A DNA stretch of 64,000 bases from Firmicutes bacterium HGW-Firmicutes-9. Its GTDB lineage: Bacteria > Bacillota > Clostridia > Christensenellales > CAG-138. Within the stretch, counting starts at the first letter, position 1; every line of letters begins with the position of its first letter. The position numbers and the translations under genes are program-made. The stretch lies in assembly GCA_002841395.1 (NCBI GenBank), contig PGZM01000003.1, forward strand, positions 194,554 through 258,553, written 5' to 3'. Positions 8,588 to 17,188 of this stretch are shown here, in pieces. A model generated the notes under the pieces. The model made no database searches, was not told the origin of the DNA, and saw only the letters and a program-made list of their open reading frames with translations.

Positions 8588-9550
8588 ATGGAGATTCGTT
8601 CGCTTTCGCTCAAGCACGATCGGGAGATGATCGACGCGTTTTATGCGCGCGCGGGCATCCGGCTGGATCGCTGCGTGACAAAGCTCTATGGCGCGTATGA
8701 GGGAGAGAAGTTGCTCGCGCTCGGCGGCGTCGCAGGCAGTGCAATTCGCTCGCTCGCGGTTGAGGAAAACAGGCAGGGCGAGGGGATTTTGCCCGCGCTG
8801 GTGACGCATCTGTATCAAACCCTGAAAGAGAGCGGCGTAAAGAACGTGTTTGTGGTCACAAAGCCGCAGTACGCGGAGCTTTTCTCGTCGCTTTGTTTCT
8901 ATGAACTGACCAGAACAAATGACGCGGCGCTGCTCGAAAGCAGCAACCGCGCGTTTTCAAATTATCTCAAAAGCTTGCCGAAAGCGGACGGCGCAATCGT
9001 GATGAACGCGGACCCGTTTACACTTGGCCATCGGTATCTCGTCGAGACCGCTGCCGCGCAGTGCAAGCGGCTGAACGTGTTTGTGCTCTCTGCGGATGCC
9101 GCGCATGTGCGGGCAGATGTTCGCCTGCAATTGGTGCGCGAAGGCTGCCGCGATTTGGCGAACGTCAACGTGCTCGCGGGCGGGGACTACATCATCTCCG
9201 GCGCGACATTTCCCGATTATTTTTTCAAAGACAAAACCGAGGCGGCGCTCGCGTTTGCGCGGCTGGATGCGACGCTGTTTGCGGCGCACATTGCGCCCGC
9301 ATGCGGGATCTTGACGCGCTTTGTCGGCGAGGAACCGCTTGACCCCATGACGGCGGCCTACAACGAAACACTCTGCGCAATTCTGCCCGAGCACGACGTT
9401 CACGTGCGCGTGATTCCGCGAAAGACAATCGGCGAGAGCCCGATCTCTGCCTCTCGTGTTCGCGCGCTCTGGAAAGAAGCGCGATATGACGAAATCGCGC
9501 CGCTTGTGCCGGAGACTACGCTCGCCTACATTCGGGAGCACGCGCTATGA
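8588..9550 (+). CDS. citC: [citrate (pro-3S)-lyase] ligase
   Basis: A 320-aa protein with an N-terminal GNAT-like domain (about residues 1-110) and a C-terminal nucleotidyltransferase-like domain. The latter carries NADPFTLGHRYLVE near residue 139 and the closing ISASRVRALW motif. CitC acetylates the prosthetic group of citrate lyase using acetate and ATP, switching the enzyme on. The ATG at 8588 follows AAGGGG. The open frame continues upstream inside citX in another phase and was excluded. It overlaps citG by four bases. Confidence 0.93.
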   Translation: MEIRSLSLKHDREMIDAFYARAGIRLDRCVTKLYGAYEGEKLLALGGVAGSAIRSLAVEENRQGEGILPALVTHLYQTLKESGVKNVFVVTKPQYAELFSSLCFYELTRTNDAALLESSNRAFSNYLKSLPKADGAIVMNADPFTLGHRYLVETAAAQCKRLNVFVLSADAAHVRADVRLQLVREGCRDLANVNVLAGGDYIISGATFPDYFFKDKTEAALAFARLDATLFAAHIAPACGILTRFVGEEPLDPMTAAYNETLCAILPEHDVHVRVIPRKTIGESPISASRVRALWKEARYDEIAPLVPETTLAYIREHAL

Positions 9551-10380
9551 GCATTACTGCGGAGCAAATCGGCCTCTTTGCGCGCGCTGCGCTGGAGCAG
9601 GAGGCGCGGCTTTCACCCAAGCCGGGTCTTGTAGACGCAGAAAATTGCGGTGCGCACACGGATATGGATCTTGCGCTGCTGCTCAGGAGCGCAGCCGCAT
9701 TGGAGCCGTTTTTTTCGACGTTTGCCGCGCAGGGCATTGCGGACGCCACGCTTCCGCCGGAGGGAAGAATCTCGAGTGTACGCGAACAGGGAAGAGAGGC
9801 AGAACGCGTGATGTTTGCCGCGACGGGCGGCGTCAACACGCATAAGGGAGCTTTGTTCTTGCTCGGCGTGCTCTCTTATGCTGCCGGACATTGTTTTGCA
9901 AACGACGGAAAGTCACCGCAGGATATTTGTGCGGTTGGCGCGCGTTTCTGCGGCGGCGTTACAGCCGAGCTTGGGGAGAACGCGGGCAGAGCATTCGCGC
10001 GCTACGGCGCGCGCGGCGCGAGAGGAGAGGCGGAGGACGGCTTCCCGCATGCGCTTGCTGCACGGGAGGCGTTTGCACGCGCGTTGGAACTGAGAGCCGC
10101 CGAAGATGACGCATGGAAGATCGCGCTGCTGCGGCTGATCGAATCACTCTACGACGCGAATGTCCTTGCGCGCTGCGGTGAAGAGACGGCGCAAATCCTT
10201 CGCAATAGAGCGGGAGAAATCGCTGCACGATATTCCTCCGGCGGCGTCGCGCTCAATGAGGCGATCCGGCTGTTGGACTGCGATTGCCAAGCCTGGCATG
10301 CAAGCCCCGGCGGTGCCGCGGATGTGCTCGCGTGCGCGATGTTCCTCCAAAATATCGCGAATAATTCTGCGAAAAGTTGA
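9547..10380 (+). CDS. citG: triphosphoribosyl-dephospho-CoA synthase
   Basis: A 277-aa CitG/MdcB-family protein. Motifs are LSPKPGLVDAENCGAHTDMD near residue 25, ATGGVNTHKGALFLLG near residue 97, and a C-terminal SPGGAADVLACAMFL. It makes the triphosphoribosyl-dephospho-CoA precursor from ATP and dephospho-CoA, which CitX loads on CitD. It is coupled to citC through an ATGA overlap. With citC and citX it completes the maturation set, so the locus should yield active citrate lyase. Confidence 0.93.
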   Translation: MSITAEQIGLFARAALEQEARLSPKPGLVDAENCGAHTDMDLALLLRSAAALEPFFSTFAAQGIADATLPPEGRISSVREQGREAERVMFAATGGVNTHKGALFLLGVLSYAAGHCFANDGKSPQDICAVGARFCGGVTAELGENAGRAFARYGARGARGEAEDGFPHALAAREAFARALELRAAEDDAWKIALLRLIESLYDANVLARCGEETAQILRNRAGEIAARYSSGGVALNEAIRLLDCDCQAWHASPGGAADVLACAMFLQNIANNSAKS

Positions 10381-10458
10381 TATTTGTTGCGACATCACAA
10401 ATCTGTAGTGTTTGCGGCTAAATTGTGACAAATGTATATACCTAATAATACAATAATG

Positions 10459-10489
10459 TTGCGATTACAGTCGTTGCATATGGTATAAT
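10459..10489 (+). promoter_or_regulatory. promoter of the nfeD-floA operon
   Basis: TTGCGA (10459-10464), 19 bases, then TATAAT (10484-10489) within TGGTATAAT, an extended -10 element. It lies 36 bases upstream of the first ATG of the operon. Confidence 0.6.
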
Positions 10490-10524
10490 GGTGTTGATCT
10501 TCCGAGTTAGGGGGTACTATAAAC

Positions 10525-11052
10525 ATGACTATTTATGAAATTCTAGGACCGACTGCCGTGGCAACAATTGTTTGCCTTATCATCGCGCTGGTGATGTTCT
10601 TTATCGAACTGTTCACTCCGGGCGTTGGCCTCGCAGGCGCGACCGGCCTTCTTTCGCTGATCGCCGTCGTTGTGATGCAGCTTTGGTGGGGACAGCCGCG
10701 CGTTGCGCTCTACGTCGTCGCAATTGCGTTGCTCATCATCGTGCTGGGACTTGTTTGGGTCATCCGTTCTTTGCAAAAGGGGCGGCTGAGCAAATCGTTC
10801 CTCGTGCAACGGGCGCATTCCGACGGCACATCCGTGCCTGAAGTTGCCGCCGCCAAAGAAGAGCTTGTCGGCAAAACTGGCGTTGCCATCACCACGCTGC
10901 GTCCGTCCGGCATTGCGGAGTTTGATGGCAGACGCGTCGACGTCGCAACCTCTGGCGAGTTCATCCAAAAGGGCGAAATCGTCACCGTCGTCAAGGCGGA
11001 GGGCATGCACATCCGCGTTCGCGCAGGCTGCGCGGAACAAGCAGACGAATAA
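10525..11052 (+). CDS. NfeD-family membrane protein
   Basis: A 175-aa protein with two or three N-terminal membrane helices (residues about 10-85, including MFFIELFTPGVGLAG). A soluble C-terminal OB-fold follows (GKTGVAITTLRPSGIAEFDG, then EIVTVVKAEGMHIRVR). This is the short NfeD form that lacks a protease domain. NfeD genes are usually paired with SPFH/flotillin genes, as here with floA 88 bases downstream. It probably helps to organise FloA membrane microdomains. Start supported by GGGGG upstream, at a long spacing. Confidence 0.88.
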   Translation: MTIYEILGPTAVATIVCLIIALVMFFIELFTPGVGLAGATGLLSLIAVVVMQLWWGQPRVALYVVAIALLIIVLGLVWVIRSLQKGRLSKSFLVQRAHSDGTSVPEVAAAKEELVGKTGVAITTLRPSGIAEFDGRRVDVATSGEFIQKGEIVTVVKAEGMHIRVRAGCAEQADE

Positions 11053-11140
11053 GTTTCTTGTAACGCCGTAAGGCGTTTCAAATTGCCGGATCAATTCCGG
11101 CGCACACTACGCAACAACACCGAATTTGAGGAGGTATCGT

Positions 11141-12121
11141 ATGTTTGGACCTGTCGCAATTATTGTGATCATAGCAATCTTCCTGGTACTGTTTTTCAGC
11201 TTTGTACCGCTCGGCCTGTGGATTTCCGCCGCCGCTTCCGGCGTGCGCGTCGGCATCTTCCAGCTCGTCGGTATGCGCGTCCGTAAGGTCGTTCCGAGCC
11301 GGATCGTCAACCCGATGATCAAATCGACTAAGGCCGGCCTCGACGTGAACATCAACAAACTCGAGGCGCACTACCTTGCCGGCGGTAACGTCGACCGCGT
11401 CATCAATGCGCTGATCGCAGCGCAGCGCGCGGGCATCCCGCTCGGCTTTGAACAGAGCTGCGCCATCGACCTCGCAGGACGCGACGTTCTCACCGCGGTT
11501 CAGATGAGCGTTAACCCGAAAGTCATCGAAACCCCGATCATCGCGGCGGTTGCCATGGACGGCATCGAGCTGCGTGCAAAAGCGCGCGTCACCGTCCGCG
11601 CAAACATCGACCGTCTCGTCGGCGGCGCGGGTGAAGAGACCATCATCGCCCGTATCGGCGAAGGCATCGTCACCACCGTCGGTTCCAGCAAGAGCCACAA
11701 GGACGTTCTGGAGAACCCGGACAGGATCTCGCGCACGGTTCTGGATAAGGGCCTCGACGCGGGCACCGCGTTTGAGATTCTTTCCATCGACATCGCGGAT
11801 GTGGATGTCGGCCGCAACGTCGGCGCACAGCTGCAGATCGACCAGGCGGAAGCCGACAAGCGCATTGCGCAGGCCAAAGCCGAAGAACGCCGCGCGATGG
11901 CAGTCGCGCAGGAGCAGGAAAACATCGCGGCAATCGCAAGCATGCGCGCACGCGTTGTGGAAGCAGAGGCGGAAGTTCCGCGCGCCATGGCAGAAGCGTT
12001 CCGCTCCGGCAATCTTGGCGTGATGGACTACTACAAGATGCAGAACATCCATTCTGATACGGAAATGCGTACGGCCATCGGCAAGGGCACGAAACCTGCT
12101 ACTACCGAAAACAAGAAATAA
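11141..12121 (+). CDS. floA: flotillin-like protein FloA
   Basis: A 326-aa SPFH protein. One N-terminal hydrophobic segment ([19 protein letters not shown]) anchors it. The SPFH domain follows ([20 protein letters not shown] near residue 68), then an Ala/Glu-rich coiled coil (about residues 225-290, [17 protein letters not shown]). Length and sequence match bacterial FloA/YqfA, which scaffolds functional membrane microdomains. The ATG at 11141 has GAGGAGG just upstream. It shares an operon with the NfeD gene before it and the small anchored protein two bases after it. Confidence 0.95.
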   Translation: MFGPVAIIVIIAIFLVLFFSFVPLGLWISAAASGVRVGIFQLVGMRVRKVVPSRIVNPMIKSTKAGLDVNINKLEAHYLAGGNVDRVINALIAAQRAGIPLGFEQSCAIDLAGRDVLTAVQMSVNPKVIETPIIAAVAMDGIELRAKARVTVRANIDRLVGGAGEETIIARIGEGIVTTVGSSKSHKDVLENPDRISRTVLDKGLDAGTAFEILSIDIADVDVGRNVGAQLQIDQAEADKRIAQAKAEERRAMAVAQEQENIAAIASMRARVVEAEAEVPRAMAEAFRSGNLGVMDYYKMQNIHSDTEMRTAIGKGTKPATTENKK

Positions 12122-12123
12122 CT

Positions 12124-12675
12124 ATGGAATTTGTCATCATTCTTCTGGTAATCTTTTGGGTCATTATCCCGATTGCCGCGAAGAATAGCCAGAAAAAAGC
12201 GAAAGCGGAGGAGGAGCGCCGGCGTGCCATGCGGCAGCAGGCGCCCCAACTCCAGCGCGAGCAGCAGCCGATGCGAACAACTCCGCTTACGCCAAATGTT
12301 CGCCCCGCGCAGCAGAAGGTCTATGAATCAATGGAAGGCAGAGGCTCGCTGCAAGGCAGGGACGGACCCGTCTTTGAGGGCGAGAAACGGCACGAATCAA
12401 TGTCGAATCTGACGACCGCAAGGACTACGCTGACGGAGAAGAACACCACCATCACACATACCGTAACGGTCAGCAGCGAGAGCGGACACGCGCATGAAGA
12501 AACGAGCGCATCCGGCATAGAGCAGGATTGCCCGCCCGACAAAGCGCCCGTGAAGCAGACCGCGGCTCCCATTCCTGTTGCGCCAGAAAGCGCGTTTGTC
12601 TGGGACGCGGAGGCCGCACGCAGCGGACTCGTGATGGGGGAAATCCTCGGACCCTGCCTGGCACTTCGTGACTAA
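12124..12675 (+). CDS. hypothetical membrane-anchored protein in the floA operon
   Basis: A 183-aa protein that starts two bases after floA and is presumably co-transcribed. The first ~20 residues form one membrane segment (MEFVIILLVIFWVIIPIAA). The long middle part is rich in Q, E, R, T and S and looks disordered. The C terminus ends in a compact hydrophobic stretch, GLVMGEILGPCLALRD. No catalytic motif is visible. By position it may be a FloA/NfeD partner; the short ordered C-terminal tail on a disordered tether would suit a docking peptide. That role is inference. Confidence 0.65.
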   Translation: MEFVIILLVIFWVIIPIAAKNSQKKAKAEEERRRAMRQQAPQLQREQQPMRTTPLTPNVRPAQQKVYESMEGRGSLQGRDGPVFEGEKRHESMSNLTTARTTLTEKNTTITHTVTVSSESGHAHEETSASGIEQDCPPDKAPVKQTAAPIPVAPESAFVWDAEAARSGLVMGEILGPCLALRD

Positions 12676-12683
12676 GGATATGC

Positions 12684-14093
12684 ATGCAGAACTCGACCAA
12701 CAAACAATCTGATTGGATCTGGAAAAGGGTACTGTTTACATCGGTACCCTTAATCCTATTATTTGCGGCTTTTGCCGAGTGGGTGTTTACGGACGCGCCG
12801 CACAACCCGATCGCGGTCGCCGCGGCGGCAGTCAGCGCGTTTCTGTTTGCACTGCTCGGCATCCGCTTTATCCCGCAATGGATGGCAGCCTGGAGCAGAA
12901 AACCCTGGCTGCCCGTTCGGGAGCAGGAGGGCAAGCGCAGCGCGCGAAAGCAGCGCATGCACCCGATGCTGCAGCTCGTGATCTATCTTGCGCTGTTTCG
13001 CATTCTGCTCTTTGCGCTTTCCTATGCGCTCTCGCTCGGGCAAGGATATGCCGGCGGGCTGATGGATCGCCTCGGCATCTGGAACCAGCTTGGTACAGAC
13101 AGCCAGCACTATCTGAACATCGCGGAAAACGGCTATGTCAACACGGGCGACGACCGGCTATTGATCGTTTTCTTGCCGCTATATCCCTATCTGGTGCGCG
13201 GGCTGAACTTCATCGTTGACAATTACCTCGTCAGCGGGCTGATCGTCTCAAACCTCTGCTGGGTGTTTGCGGCGTATCTGTTTTATGAGCTCGCGCTGAT
13301 GGATACGGATAAAAAAGGCGCATTGCGGGCGCTCAAATATCTCTGCATACTGCCCTCGTCGTTTCTCTTCTCCGCGCCTCTTTCGGACAGCCTGTTTTTG
13401 CTGCTCTCCGTGGCGTGCGTCTATGCGGTACGAAAAAATCTATATCCTGTTGCGGGAATCATCGGATTTTTAGCGGCTTTTACGCGCATGCCGGGCGTGC
13501 TGCTGTTCGCGCCTGCCTGTTTTGAACTGGTCGGTACGATCATTCGCGAGCGTCCCGCGCAGGGCAAAAACCGCACATGGCAGCTAAAAATGACAGGCAA
13601 CGCACTTTCGCTGATCTTCATTCCGGCGGGACTGTTGCTCTATTTCTACGTGAACTACCGCGTGACGGGCTCGGCGACTACGTTTCTAACCGTGCAGAGC
13701 GAGCACTGGCATCAGCAGCTCGGCTGGTTTTTCAGCACGATGGGGACGGTGGTCAACAGCGCGACGGGTTCGTTTTCGGACAATCTGCAGATGCTCTGGG
13801 GGCTTTGGATTCCAAACATCGTGTATCTGCTTGCCTCGCTGGGCATCGTCATCGCGGCGCAGAACAAGCTCCGCGCGTCCAATGTCGCTTACTTTATCGC
13901 GTATTATGCGGTCTGCATGGGCGCGACCTGGCTTCTTTCCGGCCCGCGCTATCTGACCGCAGCATATCCGCTTGCACTCGCGCTTGGCGCGCTTACCGAG
14001 AGAAAATCCGTCGACCGAATCGCCACGGTGATCTGTATTGCGTTGTTCGTATTGTATCTGCTGGCGTATGTGAATCAATGGTATGTCTATTGA
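12684..14093 (+). CDS. PIG-V/GT39-like membrane mannosyltransferase family protein
   Basis: A 469-aa polytopic membrane protein with about eleven to twelve hydrophobic segments. The first large extracytoplasmic region holds LGTDSQHYLNIAENGY followed by FLPLYPYLVRGLNFI, the pattern of PIG-V-like mannosyltransferases that use polyprenyl-linked sugars. The C-terminal part reads GPRYLTAAYPLALALG. The usual acidic residue in the first loop is provided by the D of TDSQHY. Start ATG follows AAGGAT. It lies at the end of the nfeD-floA cluster, nine bases after the small anchored protein. Donor and acceptor are unknown. Confidence 0.75.
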   Translation: MQNSTNKQSDWIWKRVLFTSVPLILLFAAFAEWVFTDAPHNPIAVAAAAVSAFLFALLGIRFIPQWMAAWSRKPWLPVREQEGKRSARKQRMHPMLQLVIYLALFRILLFALSYALSLGQGYAGGLMDRLGIWNQLGTDSQHYLNIAENGYVNTGDDRLLIVFLPLYPYLVRGLNFIVDNYLVSGLIVSNLCWVFAAYLFYELALMDTDKKGALRALKYLCILPSSFLFSAPLSDSLFLLLSVACVYAVRKNLYPVAGIIGFLAAFTRMPGVLLFAPACFELVGTIIRERPAQGKNRTWQLKMTGNALSLIFIPAGLLLYFYVNYRVTGSATTFLTVQSEHWHQQLGWFFSTMGTVVNSATGSFSDNLQMLWGLWIPNIVYLLASLGIVIAAQNKLRASNVAYFIAYYAVCMGATWLLSGPRYLTAAYPLALALGALTERKSVDRIATVICIALFVLYLLAYVNQWYVY

Positions 14094-14138
14094 TCCCTGT
14101 TTGACGCGGCGGATCATTTTCGTTAGGATTAGTTTTAT

Positions 14139-14672
14139 ATGAAAAATTTCTGGGCGCTTTATGTATCATTTCTCAAAATCGGCTCGCTGATGTTTGGCAG
14201 CGGGTATACCATGCTGCCGCTGTTGACGCACGAAATCGTTGAGCACCGCGGATGGATCACGCAGGAAGAGCTTGCCGATGCATTCGCGCTCTCGCAGTGC
14301 GTTCCCGGCGTTATCGCGGTGAATACCGCGGCGTTCATCGGGCAAAAGCGCGGCGGATGGGGCGGCGCTGCCGCTGCGATTCTCGGCGTAATGACCGCGC
14401 CGATCATCTGCATCCTGCTGGTTGCAACGGTTCTCATGCAGCTGTGGAACAATCCCGTGATGATCGATGCATTCAACGGCGTTCGCGTCGCGGTCGCCGC
14501 GGTCATCACCTCCGCGGTGATATCGTTGATTCGCTCCAATGTGAGAAACTGGATCGGCATCGCGCTCTGCGTCGCCGGATTCGTAATCATCGCCTTTCTG
14601 CATCTCTCGCCTGTGTTTGTGGTGCTGCTCGCCGTCGTGGTCGGGTTTGTGCTGTGGGGGATTCGCAGATGA
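14139..14672 (+). CDS. chromate transporter family protein, first half-size subunit
   Basis: A 177-aa CHR-domain membrane protein. The N-terminal signature FLKIGSLMFGSGYTMLPLL is followed by ALSQCVPGVIAVNTAAFIG, typical of short-chain chromate transporters that work as pairs. Its stop overlaps the start of the second subunit by four bases, so the two are made together. The substrate may be chromate or another oxyanion; family members are often annotated as chromate transporters without proof. Confidence 0.88.
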   Translation: MKNFWALYVSFLKIGSLMFGSGYTMLPLLTHEIVEHRGWITQEELADAFALSQCVPGVIAVNTAAFIGQKRGGWGGAAAAILGVMTAPIICILLVATVLMQLWNNPVMIDAFNGVRVAVAAVITSAVISLIRSNVRNWIGIALCVAGFVIIAFLHLSPVFVVLLAVVVGFVLWGIRR

Positions 14673-15238
14673 TTTATCTACAGCTGTTTCTTGAGTTTTT
14701 CCAGACCGGGTTGTTCTCGGTTGGCGGCGGGTATGCCACGCTGCCGTTCATCCAGAAGATGATGGAGCGATATCCGTACTGGTTCGGTTCTCTAACGCTT
14801 GCGGACATCACCGCGATCGCGGAGGCGACGCCGGGCCCTGTCGGGGTCAATGCGGCGACGTTTGCTGGCTATAGCGCGGGCGGCATCCTGGGCGCGCTGG
14901 TAGCGTCGTTTGCGCTTGTGCTGCCGTCGTTCGTGATCGTTTCGCTGGTTGCGCGCGCGCTGGAGAAAAACAGACAAAGCCCCCTGATTGGCACGCTGCT
15001 TTCTACGCTGCGTCCGGCAGTGACGGGGCTGATCGCGGCCGCCGCATGGACGGTGATCCGCGCGGCGCTGTTCACGGCACCGATCATGGAAGGGTTCTGG
15101 CAGGCAATCGAGTGGCAGAATATTGTATTGTATGCCGTTCTGCTGGGGCTTTTGTTTGTGCCGAAGATCAAGAAAGTGCATCCGGTTTTCTTCTTTCTTG
15201 CGGGTGGAATCGCGGGCGTCGTGATGGGATTATTTTAG
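14669..15238 (+). CDS. chromate transporter family protein, second half-size subunit
   Basis: A 189-aa CHR-domain protein homologous to the preceding gene: FFQTGLFSVGGGYATLPFI near the N terminus and AEATPGPVGVNAATFAGY near residue 50. The ATG at 14669 is embedded in the previous stop (ATGA). The open frame extends further upstream inside the first subunit but is a shadow there. The pair would form the heterodimeric form of the transporter. Confidence 0.88.
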   Translation: MIYLQLFLEFFQTGLFSVGGGYATLPFIQKMMERYPYWFGSLTLADITAIAEATPGPVGVNAATFAGYSAGGILGALVASFALVLPSFVIVSLVARALEKNRQSPLIGTLLSTLRPAVTGLIAAAAWTVIRAALFTAPIMEGFWQAIEWQNIVLYAVLLGLLFVPKIKKVHPVFFFLAGGIAGVVMGLF

Positions 15239-15308
15239 GCGGTCGTGATCCGTATTTGAGCCGCTTTGGAATTGACTTTCTGCGTCCGTATGGTAAAATA
15301 TTCACATT

Positions 15309-15391
15309 GCGGCTGTGGTGGAACGGCATACACAACGGACTTAAAATCCGTCGGGGAAACCTTGAGGGTTCAAATCCCTCCAGCCGCACCA
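15309..15391 (+). tRNA. tRNA-Leu (anticodon TAA), CCA encoded
   Basis: An 83-base cloverleaf with a 7-bp acceptor stem (GCGGCTG with CAGCCGC), A discriminator and encoded CCA. The anticodon stem ACGGA/TCCGT encloses the loop CTTAAAA, giving anticodon TAA at 15342-15344. The T arm is GAGGG-TTCAAAT-CCCTC. The short variable arm beside the anticodon stem fits a compact leucine tRNA. A very stable terminator follows immediately. Confidence 0.95.
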
Positions 15392-15428
15392 AAAACAAAA
15401 GCTCCCAGTTGGGAGCTTTTGTTTTTGG
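15389..15428 (+). terminator. tRNA-Leu terminator
   Basis: GCTCCCA (15401-15407) pairs with TGGGAGC (15410-15416). The stem is extended by AAAACAAAA on one side against TTTTGTTTT on the other, which supplies the U tract. Confidence 0.9.
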
Positions 15429-15462
15429 TTTGCTGTTCAGAGGGATTTGGAGCCGCGTAAAG

Positions 15463-15486
15463 AAAACAGTCCGGTGGACTGTTTTT
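15463..15486 (+). terminator. second terminator-like hairpin after tRNA-Leu
   Basis: AAAACAGTCC (15463-15472) pairs with GGACTGTTTT (15476-15485) across a 3-base loop and ends in T. No gene end is adjacent, so it is part of the duplicated tRNA/terminator block. Confidence 0.65.
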
Positions 15487-15571
15487 AGCGGCAGGGTAGC
15501 GCAGGCGAGAGCTTGCACCGCGCGAAGCGCAAGCAAGCCGAAGCCTAGCGGAGAATCCCTCCAGCCGCACC

Positions 15572-15608
15572 AAAACAAAGAGACCCCGTTGGGGTCTCTT
15601 TGTTTTTT
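15572..15608 (-). terminator. bidirectional terminator after the second tRNA 3' remnant
   Basis: A 16-bp perfect stem (15572-15587 with 15591-15606) whose arms carry AGACCCC and GGGGTCT and A/T-rich ends that give a U tract on both strands. It lies seven bases beyond the stop of the leftward ABC permease and probably terminates that operon. Confidence 0.8.
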
Positions 15609-15614
15609 ATTATC

Positions 15615-16382
15615 TCAAGTGTTCTTCTGATAGGCTCTTACCGCGAAGAGATACGCAACGATCATAATGCCTAGGCACCAGGCAAGTGCGATCCAAAGTT
15701 CGCTCCCGACCGGATTGCCCGAAAGCAGTGCGCGGACGGAGTTGACAATGGACGTTACGGGCTGATACTGCGCAAAAGCGCGCACAACGGACGGCATCGT
15801 TTCCGTCGGCACAAACGCCGAACTGATGAACGGCAGAAACACGAGCGGGTACGAAAACGCGATAGCTCCATCCATACTCTTTGCCGAGAGTCCCGCGATC
15901 GCGGCGAGCCACGTCAGCGCCAATGTAAACAGTATCAGAATACCCGCCACCGCAAGCCAGCCGAGCGCGCCTGCGGATGAGCGGAAGCCCATCAGGAGCG
16001 CGACGAGCACGATCACGACGACCGTGATGGCGTTGGAAACCAGCGAGGAGAGCACGTGACCCCATAACCCCGCGGATCGCGCGACAGGCATCGAGCGGAA
16101 CCGCTCAAAAATGCCCCGTTGTTTATCTAGAAACAACCGATAGGCAGTGTAGCCAACGCCGTTAGCGATCGCGATCAGCAGGATACCCGGCAATAGATAG
16201 TCGACATATCGACCATTGCCGACCTGCATCGCTCCGCCGAAGACATAGACGAAAAGCAGCATCATCGCAATTGGCATCACAGCGACTGTGATGATGGTGT
16301 CCATACTGCGGAAAATATGGCGCATGGACCTGCCAAGCATCACGAACATGTCGGAAAACGGGTGTGTTCTTGTGACGTTCAT
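15615..16382 (-). CDS. ABC-2 type exporter permease (DrrB-like)
   Basis: A 255-aa membrane protein with six hydrophobic segments. The conserved loop KQRGIFERFRSMPVARSA near residue 90 is typical of DrrB/ABC-2 permeases. The ATG at 16382 lies seven bases after AAGGAG. The GTG at 16400 in the same frame overlaps that site and is less likely. It starts four bases after the ATPase gene and is the last gene of the PadR-controlled operon. It presumably exports a drug or lipid; the substrate is unknown. Confidence 0.88.
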   Translation of the reverse strand: MNVTRTHPFSDMFVMLGRSMRHIFRSMDTIITVAVMPIAMMLLFVYVFGGAMQVGNGRYVDYLLPGILLIAIANGVGYTAYRLFLDKQRGIFERFRSMPVARSAGLWGHVLSSLVSNAITVVVIVLVALLMGFRSSAGALGWLAVAGILILFTLALTWLAAIAGLSAKSMDGAIAFSYPLVFLPFISSAFVPTETMPSVVRAFAQYQPVTSIVNSVRALLSGNPVGSELWIALAWCLGIMIVAYLFAVRAYQKNT

Positions 16383-16386
16383 ACGC

Positions 16387-17139
16387 TCACTCCTTTCCAC
16401 CGACGATCGAAAGGAAGATTTCCTCCAGTGTCGGCTGCTTTAATACATACTCATCTTTCGCGGGTGGAAACAGTCGCTTGAGCGCGTCCAGCGTGCCGTT
16501 GGCGATGATCTTGCCCTCGTGCAAAATGGCGATGTGGTCCGCAAGTTGCTCGGCTTCCTCAAGATGCTGCGTGGTAAGGAATACCGTCGTACCGCTGTTC
16601 GCGAGTGCTTTGATCGTGTTCCAAACCTCGATGCGCCCTTCGGGATCGAGTCCCGTCGTCGGCTCGTCAAGGAAGATCACCTCGGGATTGCCGATCAGGC
16701 TCATCGCGATATCGAGCCTGCGGCGCATGCCGCCGGAATAGGTACCAGCTCTGCGGTTTGCAGCCTCGGTGAGGTTGAAGCGCTCAAGTAACTCGTCTGC
16801 GATGCGCTGCGGCTGCGGCAAGTGCCGGAGCTTTGCGATCAGGACGAGGTTTTCTCGACCGGTCAACACGTCGTCCACGGCGGTAAACTGACCGGTGAGA
16901 CTGATGGCGCGGCGCACGCGATCCGGGTCAACGGAAACATCTGAACCGGCGACGCTTGCCGAACCACTGTCCGACGGGAGCAGTGTTGCGAGAATTCGAA
17001 TCAGCGTCGTCTTGCCTGCGCCATTGGAACCCAGCAGCGCGAAGATCGAGCCCTTTTCAACGGCGAGATCGACACCTTTTAGTACATTGAGATTCTTAAA
17101 GGATTTCTGTAATCCCTGTATTTGTATCATCTGTTTCAT
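16387..17139 (-). CDS. ABC exporter ATP-binding protein (DrrA-like)
   Basis: A 250-aa ATPase. Walker A is GSNGAGKTTLIRIL near residue 38, the signature is YSGGMRRRLDIAMSL near residue 138, Walker B reads VIFLDEPTTGLDPEG, and the switch histidine is in TTQHLEEAEQ. This set is typical of daunorubicin-resistance-type exporters. It works with the permease encoded immediately downstream. The upstream partners (PadR, two DUF1048 proteins) are a familiar context for such exporters. Confidence 0.92.
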   Translation of the reverse strand: MKQMIQIQGLQKSFKNLNVLKGVDLAVEKGSIFALLGSNGAGKTTLIRILATLLPSDSGSASVAGSDVSVDPDRVRRAISLTGQFTAVDDVLTGRENLVLIAKLRHLPQPQRIADELLERFNLTEAANRRAGTYSGGMRRRLDIAMSLIGNPEVIFLDEPTTGLDPEGRIEVWNTIKALANSGTTVFLTTQHLEEAEQLADHIAILHEGKIIANGTLDALKRLFPPAKDEYVLKQPTLEEIFLSIVGGKE

Positions 17140-17188
17140 GATTTTTCTTTCTTGCGCTGTTCTCTCAACGCTTTAATTCTAGTTTGTT

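Larger units (their letters stand above)
15373..15575 (+). repeat. 22-bp direct repeat of the tRNA-Leu 3' end
   Basis: The last part of the tRNA T arm, the 3' acceptor strand, CCA and four A (15373-15394) recur exactly at 15554-15575, 181 bases downstream. Both copies are followed by a terminator hairpin built from A-rich and T-rich flanks. The DNA between (15429-15553) carries no gene and no complete second tRNA. Possible origins are a decayed tandem tRNA copy, an attachment-site pair left by an excised element, or a terminator-bearing repeat family. Confidence 0.7.

Noticed and set aside
15429-15571. A second, complete tRNA gene
   Set aside because: Only the 3' 22 bases match; no acceptor 5' strand, D arm or anticodon stem is present.
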